Part shown: positions 1-9,053 of the stretch, piece after piece
Layout: the number at the start of each line of letters is the position of its first letter
How positions within the stretch are numbered: the stretch's first letter is position 1
Translations under genes and position numbers: made by a program
Assembly: GCF_011759365.1 (NCBI RefSeq)
Contig: NZ_JAARLZ010000002.1
Span: 186,001-250,000, forward strand
Direction: 5' to 3'
Length of the DNA stretch: 64,000 bases
DNA from: Luteibacter anthropi
GTDB lineage: Bacteria > Pseudomonadota > Gammaproteobacteria > Xanthomonadales > Rhodanobacteraceae
The notes under the pieces: model-generated
The model's input: the letters and a program-made list of their open reading frames with translations, nothing else
Database searches by the model: none
What the model was told of the DNA's origin: nothing

Positions 1-1969
1 AGCAGATGGCGCGCCATGCGCAACCCCAGCCATATCCGGTCATGCCGCGGGCCGTCAGCAGTTGCTTCACGCCTTCGATCAGCTCGGCGGGGCTGTCTTC
101 CAGGCGGATCCGGTCACCCGGGAAGAAGCCGATCAATGGCGACAGGTGCCGATGAGTGACTTCACCCAGGTTTTCCGGCGACATCCACTCTTCCAGCCAG
201 CCCGTCGTTTCACTCACGCGCGGCAGGTACAGCCTGTCGCGCAAGGCCATGAAACGGGCTGCCGCCTCCTTGTCGAGCTGCAGCAATTCGCTCGATTGCT
301 GGAAATGGCCGAACAGGTCCCACGCAAGCTCCTGCGCATAGGTGATGCCCCGCCTATCCTGAGGCCCTTGCTCAGGTGACCAGTCTGCGTCGTCGACAAG
401 CACTTCCCTGGATTGACCGGTAGCCGGGTCTGTCACGGTGGTACTTACCAGTCGTGCCTCCCAGAACTCGCAGGCGCCCTTGAGCAGCGGGTGGATACGT
501 GCAAGATGCTGCCGATCCTGCGTGTACTCATAGTGCTGCCACAGGCTATTGCACAGCCAGGCGTTGGACGCCGGATGCCACCACCAGCCGTTGCCGCCGT
601 AGATGTTCGTGGAAAAGGCCACCGTCCATCCGGCGACCTTGCCCGAGCTGTTGCGGAAATGGTTGCGCGGATCGTTGAACAGGTCGCGGGTGATCGCCGT
701 CCAGGACTCGACCTGAGCAAGGCAATAGTCGGTCAGGGCGTCAAAGCACGAGGACAACCCGGCGCGGTCCGGCAGCCAGTAGTTCATCTGGATGTTGATG
801 TCGGTGTGGTAATCGCCCATCCAGGGCGGCGAGTTGTCCGCCATCCAGAGTCCCTGCAAGCCCGTGGGCAGATTGTCGCGCGAACCGGCAATCGTCAGGT
901 AGCGACCGAACTGGAGGTAGCTGGCCTCCAGTTCCGGGTCGGGCAGGGAGTTTTCTTTTGCCCGCAGCTGAAGACGGGTCCAGGTGTCTAGTGAGCGCTG
1001 CGTCACGGATGACGCACCCAGGTCGATATCCATCGTGCCGAACAAACGTCCGTGGTCGGCCACATGCGTGTGTCGCAAGGTGTCTGCCGATACGCCAAGC
1101 GCAGCGGCGATTTTCTCCTGCGCCCGAACCAGTGGATCAAGGGTGGCATCCAGATAGTTGCGCTTGAGATCGGGCACGTAACTCGTGCCTCCGCAGAAGA
1201 CGACGGTGACGGAGTCGCAACCATCGAAATGGATACCATCAGCTTCACTGCGTATCCGGCCGCCCGACGCGGAAACACGCACGGCGGCGCCATAGCGCAA
1301 TCCGTTGTCGAAGTGGCCCTGGAGTACGCGAGCCTCGCCGTCCGCGCGTGGCGTTTCACCATGGGCCCCTTGCAGGTCCAGTACCCCGTTATAACTACCG
1401 CCACCTGACTGGGTCAGGTGCATGACGATGACGTCGTCGGGATGGCTGGCATATACCTCCCGCCGGTACGTCACACCGTCTTTGCGATAGGACATCCTGA
1501 CCACGCCCTGCGCCATGTCCAGTTCGCGGCGAAAATCCTGCAGCGCTGCCATATCATGTCCGGCGATGTGCAGGTAAAGCTTTGCCATCATGACCAGGCT
1601 GCCGAAGTCGCTGGTCTCGTAACCGAACTGGCCGTCGTTGCCCAGCGACGCATTACGACCGCCCAGCCACATCGATCCATCGGTGATGTAGAGAAAATCC
1701 CGCATGGGATCACCACCTACAAGAGCACCGATGCGGCCGTTGCCGATGGGAAGACCCTCGCGAAGAACATTCGCTTCGCCGGCCGGTGACGGATACCAGA
1801 GCGTGAGCCTGCGTGGGCCTGCGGGAGAGGCGGGCAGGGCACTGGATCGTTCGACGGCAGCGCAGGCATTGAAGGCCGGCATCCCTACCAGAGGCAGCAG
1901 CCCCATCATGCCGCCCATCTTCAGAAAACGACGGCGTGCCGCCGACGTTGAATCGTCCTCATGCCCCAT
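1..1969 (-). CDS. GH95 alpha-L-fucosidase-like protein, exported by Tat (partial, C-terminus off the left edge)
   Basis: Read on the minus strand, one frame stays open from ATG 1969 through base 1 (656 codons), so the C-terminus lies outside the window. The N-terminus has a twin-arginine signal (A-R-R-R-F-L-K-M-G then a hydrophobic stretch), so Tat export is likely. GGGGAG lies just upstream of the ATG. GH95 hallmarks are visible: D-I-N-I-Q-M-N-Y-W (D390, N392), S-P-E near E533, and the late T-H-R-H-L-S / F-F-P-G / G-W-G-C-A-W blocks. The family removes terminal alpha-1,2-linked L-fucose (some members L-galactose) by an inverting mechanism. The position that is Asn421 in the Bifidobacterium AfcA enzyme appears to be Asp here, so specificity may differ. 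Divergent from the GH64 gene; nearby hydrolases suggest plant or fungal glycan breakdown. Confidence 0.85.
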   Translation of the reverse strand, partial: MGHEDDSTSAARRRFLKMGGMMGLLPLVGMPAFNACAAVERSSALPASPAGPRRLTLWYPSPAGEANVLREGLPIGNGRIGALVGGDPMRDFLYITDGSMWLGGRNASLGNDGQFGYETSDFGSLVMMAKLYLHIAGHDMAALQDFRRELDMAQGVVRMSYRKDGVTYRREVYASHPDDVIVMHLTQSGGGSYNGVLDLQGAHGETPRADGEARVLQGHFDNGLRYGAAVRVSASGGRIRSEADGIHFDGCDSVTVVFCGGTSYVPDLKRNYLDATLDPLVRAQEKIAAALGVSADTLRHTHVADHGRLFGTMDIDLGASSVTQRSLDTWTRLQLRAKENSLPDPELEASYLQFGRYLTIAGSRDNLPTGLQGLWMADNSPPWMGDYHTDINIQMNYWLPDRAGLSSCFDALTDYCLAQVESWTAITRDLFNDPRNHFRNSSGKVAGWTVAFSTNIYGGNGWWWHPASNAWLCNSLWQHYEYTQDRQHLARIHPLLKGACEFWEARLVSTTVTDPATGQSREVLVDDADWSPEQGPQDRRGITYAQELAWDLFGHFQQSSELLQLDKEAAARFMALRDRLYLPRVSETTGWLEEWMSPENLGEVTHRHLSPLIGFFPGDRIRLEDSPAELIEGVKQLLTARGMTGYGWGCAWRAIC

Positions 1970-2402
1970 GGGCGCTCCCCTGATTGATCAACTCCGATTC
2001 CCGCCGCGGACGGACTCACTCCAGACCCAGTCCATCATTTGTACTACAAATAGCAAGCTAAGCGGCGACCCCGGTCATGTCAAGGGAACGTCTTGCATCA
2101 AGCTATCGCACGGCATGGAATACGTGATCGCGTCACAAATGCGGCATCGCAACAAACATATCTCGACGTTTTATCCGATTGACGATTGTGATCATCCGTT
2201 CAGGTATGGATGATCCGTTCCGTGGACAGCGTATGGACGTCCAATCGACATCGCACAGGGGCTAGCGTCGACCTGTCCGGATTGGACGATCCACCCACGT
2301 AAACGAATCGAAGCACATAGCTGGCGACTACATTGCTGGCAGGGGATTCGTGTGCGTGGAAAACGCTTCCTGACAGCGACATCAACCTGGGAGTCTATCC
2401 GA
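1970..2402. promoter_or_regulatory. 433-bp divergent promoter region between GH95 and GH64 genes
   Basis: There is no credible gene here. The stretch is less GC-rich than its surroundings between about 2030 and 2200 and must hold the promoters of both flanking glycosidase genes. It contains the palindrome listed at 2038-2050. I could not place -35/-10 boxes with confidence. Confidence 0.5.
2038..2050. promoter_or_regulatory. TTTGTA-c-TACAAA palindrome, possible operator
   Basis: A perfect 6-bp inverted repeat around a single central base, about 70 bp upstream of the GH95 start. Its core TTGTACTACAA fits the general GntR-family pattern TNGTNNNACNA. Such a short palindrome can arise by chance; the assignment is inference. 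Confidence 0.3.
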
Positions 2403-4196
2403 ATGAAGCTTTATTCCGCAGTTACTGCAAACAGGATCGGGCGACGGGCAGTCGCATCTGCCGTCACCATGGCCCTGATGACCATGACCGCAACGGCATA
2501 CGCCGCCACGTTTGCGCCTTCAAGTACCACCTCGGGCATTTCGGCCTCGGACAGCGCGCAGCAGCCGGCTGCTGGCACCAACCTGGCACTCAACCAGTCT
2601 GTTACGGCTTCGGATGTCGAAAATCCGATCGCTTTCAAGGCTAACAACGTCAACGACGGCGACACCACCACCCGCTGGTCGTCGGGGTTCACGGATGACC
2701 AGTGGATCGCTGTCGATCTGGGCTCGGTGCAGTCGGTGGGCAAGGTGGTACTCAACTGGGAAAACGCCTATGCCACCGACTACCTGATCGAAGTATCGAT
2801 CGATGGCCAGACATGGCAGACAGCCGATGAAAACCCGGCTGGTGCGGGCGGTATCGAAACCCGCGTCTTTCCAGCCGTGTCGGCCCGCTATGTGCGCATG
2901 CATGGCGTGAAGCGCGCGACAGGCTACGGCTATTCCCTGTGGGAAATGGGCGTCTATGCACCGGATGCCACGGGCACCGCGCCTCCGGGCTCAGGCAGCA
3001 ACGACCCGTCCGAAGGCTTCAACTACCAGGTATACTCTGGCTTCATCGGTACGCAGCTGCGTAACGTCACCAATGGGCAGTGGCGCGACGACCAGATCTA
3101 TGTCGAAATCCTCGCCCGCGATCCGAACAAGAAGGACGCGGCCAATCAGGATGCGATGTCGTACATCACACCCGATGGCACGCTGGTCGCGCTCAAGGAA
3201 GAAGACAACAACGGCCCGGGCCACCTGACCAAGAACGGCCAGAACTATCCGAACTATGCCTTCACGCTGGCCCAGGCCAAGCTGCTGAAGCTTCCCGAGT
3301 CGGAATCGGGCCGCATCTTCGTGTCCTTCGGCGAACCGATGTACATGAGCGTGGTCAAGGGTGCGGATGGCAGCATCGGCTTTGCCGGGCCCAATCCGCT
3401 CAACGGCACCGACCCGAACGTGGGCCTTTACTACGACTGGTACGAATACACCTGGAACGACAACGCCCTGTTCATCAACACGACACAGGTCGACCAGTTC
3501 TCGATTCCGCTCGCGCTCGATGTCTACGGTGGCAACAAGACGCGCCACCTGAACTCGGGCATCACCCAGACACGCGCACAGGTATTGCAGGAGTACAACA
3601 CGGAGGTACCGGTGGAATTCCAGCTCGCCGACACGAACCCCGTGCGCATCCTCGCTCCGGGCAAGGACGCCTTCGACACCGGCAAGCCGCAGGAGCATTA
3701 CTTCGACGCATACATCGACGAGGCCTGGACCTATTACCAGACCCACACGCTGACCATCAATCGCGGTGCCGAGCAGTATGTGGGTACGGTGGTCAACAAT
3801 GTCCTGGTATTCCAGCACGTCAACTGGGCCCAGACCCCGAACGCCGGTGAACCCGAGGGCTTCCAGTTCCAGGTATTCAAACCGACCACTCAGGACGTCC
3901 TGGAAGGCAAGGGCAACCTGGCCCGAGCCAGCGATGGCGATGTGTGGGGTGTCACGCCGCAGCTGGAAGCGCAGATCTGCGCGGCGTTCAACCGTCACGT
4001 CATGGAAGACACCACGTTGTGGAAAAACGCCTCGGCGTTTTACCAGCAGGCTCCGGCCAACTATTACTCCCGCTTCTGGCATGTCCACGGCGTGAATGGG
4101 AAGGCCTATGGCTTTGCTTACGACGATGTGTCCGACCAGAGCTCGACGCTGATCGAGAGCCAGCCGGAGCATCTTGAGCTGGGCATCGGCTGGTAA
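2403..4196 (+). CDS. Secreted GH64 beta-1,3-glucanase with N-terminal discoidin (F5/8 type C, CBM32-like) domain
   Basis: 597 aa from ATG 2403, chosen because GGGAG sits about 9 nt upstream and a Sec signal peptide ending near A-T-A-Y-A follows at once; an in-frame ATG at 2352 would bury the signal. Residues about 60-190 form a discoidin-like carbohydrate-binding module (W-I-A-V-D-L-G, Y-V-R-M-H-G). From about residue 205 on the protein matches GH64, endo-beta-1,3-glucanases that release laminaripentaose. The catalytic pair is E348 (Y-E-Y-T-W) and D364 (T-Q-V-D-Q-F), 16 residues apart as in the Streptomyces matensis enzyme (Glu154/Asp170). Probably attacks fungal or oomycete beta-1,3-glucan or plant callose. 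Transcribed divergently from the GH95 gene. Confidence 0.87.
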   Translation: MKLYSAVTANRIGRRAVASAVTMALMTMTATAYAATFAPSSTTSGISASDSAQQPAAGTNLALNQSVTASDVENPIAFKANNVNDGDTTTRWSSGFTDDQWIAVDLGSVQSVGKVVLNWENAYATDYLIEVSIDGQTWQTADENPAGAGGIETRVFPAVSARYVRMHGVKRATGYGYSLWEMGVYAPDATGTAPPGSGSNDPSEGFNYQVYSGFIGTQLRNVTNGQWRDDQIYVEILARDPNKKDAANQDAMSYITPDGTLVALKEEDNNGPGHLTKNGQNYPNYAFTLAQAKLLKLPESESGRIFVSFGEPMYMSVVKGADGSIGFAGPNPLNGTDPNVGLYYDWYEYTWNDNALFINTTQVDQFSIPLALDVYGGNKTRHLNSGITQTRAQVLQEYNTEVPVEFQLADTNPVRILAPGKDAFDTGKPQEHYFDAYIDEAWTYYQTHTLTINRGAEQYVGTVVNNVLVFQHVNWAQTPNAGEPEGFQFQVFKPTTQDVLEGKGNLARASDGDVWGVTPQLEAQICAAFNRHVMEDTTLWKNASAFYQQAPANYYSRFWHVHGVNGKAYGFAYDDVSDQSSTLIESQPEHLELGIGW

Positions 4197-4256
4197 ACAC
4201 CAGGGCTCCCACCCCGATGGTAGTGATGCCGCTACCGGAGGGGTGTGGGCCAACGA

Positions 4257-4326
4257 TGTGGTGGTCGCGCGCAAGGCGCGCTCCTACAGAGGCTTGTAGG
4301 AGCGCGCCTTGCGCGCGACCACCACA
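4257..4326. repeat. REP-like perfect palindrome, 32-bp arms, 6-nt loop
   Basis: Arms 4257-4288 and 4295-4326 are exact reverse complements around GAGGCT. It sits between convergent genes and could end transcription from both sides, although no T-run follows. The core GGAGCGCGCCTTGCGCGC recurs once more at 19834-19851, which marks it as a dispersed REP-type element (possibly mobilised by a RAYT transposase elsewhere) and not a simple terminator. Confidence 0.75.
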
Positions 4327-4339
4327 TGCAGGAACACCA

Positions 4340-4996
4340 CTACTCAGCGTCAACCGCACTCAAATTGGCCGACCCCGCCACCACCAGCCGCGACGCCAAT
4401 GAAAAATGCCTGAAAATAAAAAACAACGCCCGCACATTCACGTCTACCGACACATCGGTAGCCACCATTCCCGTCCCATCCACCGCAGGCGCAAATCCAT
4501 AAGCGATATCCATCGTCTTGACCCGGCCGATCAACGGACCCGCCGCGTGCCGCATATGCAGCTGCAGATGGCTGATGTACGGAGCGTCCTGCGCATCGCG
4601 AATGACTTCGGCCGTCCCTTCAAATTCCATATCTTCCTTGTCGCCAATCTTCACGCCCTTCGGCGTGGCGGTGTCGTCAGGCACGCGGTGCGTACGAAAA
4701 CGATAGATCGACCGACCACCCTCGGATGAAATAAGTTTCGCCTTCGTCCCGATCACATCCTTGAGCGTGCCATACGAAGCCAGCACCTCATCAGGCTTCT
4801 TCTTCAGATCGACTGTCTCGTGCTCGATCTCAGGCTCATCGCCTCCGGTCATCGTATGGGTGGTGATGACGATCCCGTTAGCTGCACTCCGGGGCTGGGC
4901 CTGCCGGGCGAGGGCCTGGTCCAACAGCGCATCATTGGCCAGAAGCTGCGCCGAAGGGCACGCCAGAAGCAACACGACAAACAGGCGGTAGCGCAT
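4340..4996 (-). CDS. Small exported protein of unknown function
   Basis: 218 aa from ATG 4996, preceded by GGGGAGAG at a good distance. The same frame is open to 5779 but that extension overlaps the AraC gene and shows no protein-like features. A Sec signal peptide (M-R-Y-R-L-F-V-V-L-L-L-A-C ... Q-L-L-A-N) indicates a periplasmic protein. The remainder is soluble and mixed alpha/beta by composition, with a basic patch D-L-K-K-K-P and a Y-R-F-R-T-H-R block; no enzyme motif is recognised. It lies downstream of, and in the same direction as, the AraC gene (137 bp gap), so co-transcription is possible. The REP palindrome lies just past its stop. Confidence 0.7.
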   Translation of the reverse strand: MRYRLFVVLLLACPSAQLLANDALLDQALARQAQPRSAANGIVITTHTMTGGDEPEIEHETVDLKKKPDEVLASYGTLKDVIGTKAKLISSEGGRSIYRFRTHRVPDDTATPKGVKIGDKEDMEFEGTAEVIRDAQDAPYISHLQLHMRHAAGPLIGRVKTMDIAYGFAPAVDGTGMVATDVSVDVNVRALFFIFRHFSLASRLVVAGSANLSAVDAE

Positions 4997-5133
4997 GATC
5001 TCTCCCCATGGCATGCACGGCTCCCCCGTGCCACGGGAAAAACTATCCCTACGGCCGAGCCGGTGCGCGGGCCATAGGTCACGGCCTGGTCCGGAAGCCC
5101 TGTTGCCGATGTTCGCGCCCCCAATGCTTCGTT

Positions 5134-6021
5134 CTAGCCCAACGCACCAACGGCCCTGGCGACATCCGCCGCAGGCGGCGCGCCGAACATCCGCTTGTAG
5201 TCCCTGGTGAACTGGGACTGGCTGTCGTATCCCACGGTGGCGGCGACGGCACCTGCCGAACGAGGCTCGGCCAGCAGCAGTTTGCGCGCCTCCTGAAGGC
5301 GAAGCCGCGTGCGGTATTGCACGGGTGTCATCAGCGTTACCGCCTTGAAGTGACGATGGAACGACGTGACGCTCATGCTGGCCATGTCGGCCAGTGTATC
5401 GATGGACATCGCATCCGCGTAATGGGACTGGATCCATTGCACCGCGCGGCCTACCTGCGCCACATGCGACCCATTCTGGGCCAGTTGCCGCAATACGCCA
5501 CCCAGCGGACCACAAAACACCCGGTAATAGATTTCCTGGACGACCAGGGGCGATACAAACGGGATATCGTCCGGGCGATCCAGCAGACCCAGCAGGCGGG
5601 CGAAGGGCTCCAGCAGATCCGGCGTCATCCGGGCGGTTGCTACGCCGGCCGATGATGTCGGCGCCGGGCCATGTTTCATGGGCAGCCGCGCCATGGCTTC
5701 GGCGAGCACGGCTCTGTCTATGTCCAGCGTCAATGCCAGATGAGAGCGACCTTCGGCATCGAGAAATACCTGCGTGCACACGGGAAGCTCCACCGTCACC
5801 AGCAGGAAGGTCGAGGTATCGGCCCGGAACGGCGCATCGCCGGCTGCCACCGTTTTGCTCCCCCTAAGAATGACTACCATGCGCGGACGGTAGAAGACAT
5901 GCAGGGGATGGACCGACTGGGCGATGCGATAGAGGCTGAGACCGGGCACCGCCGTTACTTCCCGGGGGTGGGCCGCGTGGCGCTCCACAGTCTCGCACAT
6001 GGATTCAAGCAGGATGTCCAT
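5134..6021 (-). CDS. AraC-family transcriptional regulator
   Basis: 296 aa from ATG 6021. The N-terminal about 180 residues match the AraC N-terminal sensing/dimerisation domain (H-P-L-H-V-F-Y-R-P-R-M-V-V-I-L-R-G-S-K), and residues about 195-290 form the paired helix-turn-helix (M-S-V-T-S-F-H-R-H-F-K ... V-G-Y-D-S-Q-S-Q-F-T-R-D-Y-K). An in-frame ATG at 6135 would add 38 residues with no family support; the shorter start gives the usual length but has only a weak ribosome site. It is divergent from the SDR gene at 6189, the common layout for this family, so it probably controls that oxidoreductase. Confidence 0.88.
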   Translation of the reverse strand: MDILLESMCETVERHAAHPREVTAVPGLSLYRIAQSVHPLHVFYRPRMVVILRGSKTVAAGDAPFRADTSTFLLVTVELPVCTQVFLDAEGRSHLALTLDIDRAVLAEAMARLPMKHGPAPTSSAGVATARMTPDLLEPFARLLGLLDRPDDIPFVSPLVVQEIYYRVFCGPLGGVLRQLAQNGSHVAQVGRAVQWIQSHYADAMSIDTLADMASMSVTSFHRHFKAVTLMTPVQYRTRLRLQEARKLLLAEPRSAGAVAATVGYDSQSQFTRDYKRMFGAPPAADVARAVGALG

Positions 6022-6188
6022 GGGCTGAGTATGGACCTTCCCGGCGGGAAAGATGAACAGGGTGACGACCTGTCTGGCAGGATCGTGCAAAACACTGGCA
6101 GCATCCCGATAGTGGCCGGGACCTTCCGGGGCCATTCTTTACAGGTACCAGCCCCCACGGCTGGCCCACCCTTGAAGAGGAAATCCCG

Positions 6189-7028
6189 ATGACTCATCCG
6201 ACCGTCTGGCTCATTACCGGCTGTTCCACCGGCTTCGGCCGCGAACTTGCCGGGCAGGTCCTCGCACAGGGAGATCGCGTGGTGCTGACCGCCCGCAAGC
6301 CCGAACAGGTGCAGGACATCGCAGCCCGCTATCCCGGATCGGCCCACGTACTGAGCCTCGATGTGACGAACGAAGAGGCCATCCGCAAGGCGGTAGCCGA
6401 CGCCGAGGCACATTTCGGTCGTATCGACGTGTTGGTGAACAATGCCGGCTATGGTTACTTCTCTGCCATCGAAGAGGGCGAAGACGCCGAAATCCGTCGT
6501 CAGTTCGAAACCAATGTATTCGGGCTCATGTCGCTGACCCGCCACGTGCTTCCTGGGATGCGCTCGCGTCGAAGCGGCCACATCATCAACATTTCATCCA
6601 TTGGCGGCCTGCTGGCGTTTCCGGCCACCGGTTACTACCACGCCACGAAGTGGGCCGTGGAAGGTTTCTCGGAGTCGCTGTCCAGGGAGGTCGCGCCACT
6701 GGGCATCAAGGTCACCATCGTCGAGCCCGGTGCCTTCCGCACCGACTGGTCCGGCCGCTCGGTGATCGAATCGAAGACGCTCATCGACGACTACGATGCG
6801 ACGGCAGGCCTGCGCCGTCGACAGGCCAGGACCAACTCGGGCAAGCAGCCTGGTAATCCGGCCCTCGGGGCCGCCGCCATCATCAAGGCGGTGGCCATGG
6901 AACAGCCGCCGCTCCGCCTGCCTCTGGGATCGGATGCACACAGGCTGCTTACTGCCCGGGCAGACGAGCTGCGTGCGAGTTTCGAAGCGGTGAAGGCCCT
7001 GTCGATCAGCACCGATTTCACGGACTGA
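6189..7028 (+). CDS. Short-chain dehydrogenase/reductase (classical SDR)
   Basis: 279 aa with GAGGAAAT just upstream of the ATG. The NAD(P)-binding motif T-G-C-S-T-G-F-G starts at about residue 10; N-N-A-G-Y-G is near residue 87; the catalytic Ser lies in I-S-S-I-G-G and the Y-x-x-x-K pair is Y-H-A-T-K. An arginine follows the first beta strand (T-A-R-K), which favours NADPH. The substrate cannot be told from sequence. Divergent from an AraC regulator and followed by a strong hairpin, so it is probably a one-gene unit controlled by that regulator. Confidence 0.9.
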   Translation: MTHPTVWLITGCSTGFGRELAGQVLAQGDRVVLTARKPEQVQDIAARYPGSAHVLSLDVTNEEAIRKAVADAEAHFGRIDVLVNNAGYGYFSAIEEGEDAEIRRQFETNVFGLMSLTRHVLPGMRSRRSGHIINISSIGGLLAFPATGYYHATKWAVEGFSESLSREVAPLGIKVTIVEPGAFRTDWSGRSVIESKTLIDDYDATAGLRRRQARTNSGKQPGNPALGAAAIIKAVAMEQPPLRLPLGSDAHRLLTARADELRASFEAVKALSISTDFTD

Positions 7029-7055
7029 AAACAGCCGCGGCACGTTGATGACGCC

Positions 7056-7090
7056 CGCAACCGCAGGCTTCGATGAAGCCTGCGGTTGCG
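7056..7090. terminator. Hairpin between convergent genes
   Basis: A perfect 16-bp stem (7056-7071 with 7075-7090) around a GAT loop lies between the SDR stop and the GH76 stop. There is no clear T-run on either side, so it may act as a bidirectional, imperfect terminator. Confidence 0.6.
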
Positions 7091-7139
7091 ATGCCATGCG
7101 AAGGTCATCACGTCGGAAGGAATACACCCTCAGCCGTCT

Positions 7140-9053
7140 TCACTCGGCAATCGTCGCGGACAGGTGATACACGCGCCCGCCCCAACCGTCATTGGGGAAA
7201 GCATCCGAGACTTTCAGGTAGACCGGGCGTGCGCCATTGGCAACGGCACCGATATAGGGCGTGAGGTCGATCACGATATCGCCTTTGTTGGATCCATCCG
7301 TGACCGGTCGCGTTTCCTGGGCCACCGTCGTCCAGTGCGTGTTGTCGGTGCTGACCTGTACCAGGAATTCATTGTCGATAGTCAGCGTGACATGCGCCGC
7401 GGTGGTATCGGCGGGGAAGGGGAATCGATAGGTAAAGTGGGCATTGCCATCGGCGAAGCGATTCTGCACACCGTTGCTCTGCGAATGATCCGCGTCGAAC
7501 AGCCACGGCGTCTCCGCTACGGTTCCCGTGTCGAAATCGATCTTGTGTGCCACCAGCACATCCGCCTGCGCAGTGAAACGCAGGCCGGCGGCAAACATAT
7601 TCGCGGTAAGGGTGTGGTGGCCATCCGCCGCCGTGCCCGGCACGCTGACCGTCAATGGAAGCGTGGCCCTGGCGGGAACGGCATTGCCCCTGGGTTGCAA
7701 CCGCATCAGGGAGACCCGTGGCGAAACACTCCAGCCAGACGGCGCGTCGACGGAAGCCAGCGCCTGCAATGGAAAATAGCCGGTCGCCGATGCACCGAGA
7801 TCGATGGCAATCGATGTAGTGCCAGACGCAGACGGCATGATCACGGGCTGGGCCGGAGACATCGTGGCAGCCAGCGATTCCAGCGGCGTGAATACCGGGA
7901 TATCGCCGATCAACGCACTGAGCGCACTGGCCTGGGTGCGCCAGTCGAAGACGTTGGGATGATCATCACTCGTGGCTCCCGCCCAGCGGGTGCCCAGGCG
8001 ACCGGCCGCATCGCGATCCTTCTTCCACAGACCATCGGCCTGCTGCTCAAGGAAGGCCGCATAACGACGGTCATGGGTGGTGTCTACCAGGTCGGTCCAG
8101 TAGCGCATGAAGATGCCCTTGAACTGCTTGGCATTATCGTCACAGGTCTGGTCGCTGGCATCGCAGCTTTCGGTGAGCACACCGTTGGTGACCAGGGCAT
8201 TCGGCCCGATGGCTGCGTCGGCCAGCCTGCGTACATCTGCCAGCACATGCGGATCCCGGGTGGCACGCCACAGTTCCAGGCCACCGCCGATCGCCAGTCC
8301 CTGGTTGTAGGTCCACACGTTCTGGCCGTTATTCGTGCATGCATTGGTCAGGCCGTCATTGACCAGGCCATTGGCGTTGATCATGCCGCTGCCCTGGAAC
8401 CATGCCCACGCCGTACGTGACCGCGCCAGCCACATGCTGTCTCCCGGAATCCTGTTGTGCAGGGCCGCGGTGAGACGTATCCACAGGCCATTGGTGATGG
8501 CGTTTTTGTACGTGCGCTCCGCATCCCACCACACGCCACCGCCGCAGCTGCCGGTATCCCAGTAGCCGTTCACGTAATTGGCGATGGTCACCGCCATGTC
8601 CAGGTACTTGGGATTGCGGGTCAGGTCGTAGGCCTGCAACCAGGTCAGGCCCCACCATTCGGAATCATCGATGGCGCGGCTGGTGAAGTTGCCGAGCAAC
8701 GGATCCCCGGACAATACGCCGGCGGGGAATACGCCCTTGTCCTTCTCGAAGGTGTTGTCCAGTTGCACCAGATACCGGCGGTCGCCGGTACGTTGCATGT
8801 AGTCGCCAATGGTCTGCAAGGCCACCGCGGAGTTCCACCAGCTCGATGGAAACCACGCCTTGTCCGGATCATAGGAATCCATCAGCACATCCGCTGCCAC
8901 ACGCGCCCGGGCCATGGATGTCGGCCCGTCAATGTATGAGGGATGGGCGTAAGACTGCTCTGCTGCAAGAGAAGGCAGGGCCGCGGACAGCCCCGTCAGG
9001 CCGGCTACTGCCAGAAATACCTTTGATCGCACGCGCATTGCTTGGAGGCTCAT
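7140..9053 (-). CDS. Secreted GH76 alpha-1,6-mannanase with C-terminal NEW3-like domain
   Basis: 637 aa from ATG 9053, which has GGAAGGAG 11 nt upstream; a longer in-frame start at 9137 is not supported. The signal peptide ends near L-P-S-L-A-A-E. Residues about 30-400 match GH76: the catalytic Asp pair D129-D130 in A-I-D-D-S-E-W-W, the N-G-L-W-I-R-L block and Q-F-K-G-I-F-M-R-Y. The family cuts alpha-1,6-mannan backbones such as fungal cell-wall mannan. After about residue 420 come a proline/serine-rich NEW3-type (alpha-galactosidase-associated) beta domain and a second beta-rich domain (D-T-G-T-V-A-E-T-P-W), probably for carbohydrate binding. Divergent from PNGase A across a 440-bp promoter region. 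Confidence 0.87.
   Translation of the reverse strand: MSLQAMRVRSKVFLAVAGLTGLSAALPSLAAEQSYAHPSYIDGPTSMARARVAADVLMDSYDPDKAWFPSSWWNSAVALQTIGDYMQRTGDRRYLVQLDNTFEKDKGVFPAGVLSGDPLLGNFTSRAIDDSEWWGLTWLQAYDLTRNPKYLDMAVTIANYVNGYWDTGSCGGGVWWDAERTYKNAITNGLWIRLTAALHNRIPGDSMWLARSRTAWAWFQGSGMINANGLVNDGLTNACTNNGQNVWTYNQGLAIGGGLELWRATRDPHVLADVRRLADAAIGPNALVTNGVLTESCDASDQTCDDNAKQFKGIFMRYWTDLVDTTHDRRYAAFLEQQADGLWKKDRDAAGRLGTRWAGATSDDHPNVFDWRTQASALSALIGDIPVFTPLESLAATMSPAQPVIMPSASGTTSIAIDLGASATGYFPLQALASVDAPSGWSVSPRVSLMRLQPRGNAVPARATLPLTVSVPGTAADGHHTLTANMFAAGLRFTAQADVLVAHKIDFDTGTVAETPWLFDADHSQSNGVQNRFADGNAHFTYRFPFPADTTAAHVTLTIDNEFLVQVSTDNTHWTTVAQETRPVTDGSNKGDIVIDLTPYIGAVANGARPVYLKVSDAFPNDGWGGRVYHLSATIAE

Noticed and set aside
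2991-4274. 427-codon open frame on the minus strand
   Set aside because: Lies wholly opposite the GH64 catalytic domain and runs through the REP palindrome; not protein-like.
4340-5779. 479-aa version of the small exported protein
   Set aside because: The extra N-terminal part overlaps the AraC gene and hides a proper signal peptide with its own ribosome site.
7086-8420. 444-codon open frame on the plus strand
   Set aside because: Antisense shadow of the GH76 gene; the GH76 protein has a signal peptide, ribosome site and catalytic Asp pair, the shadow has none.
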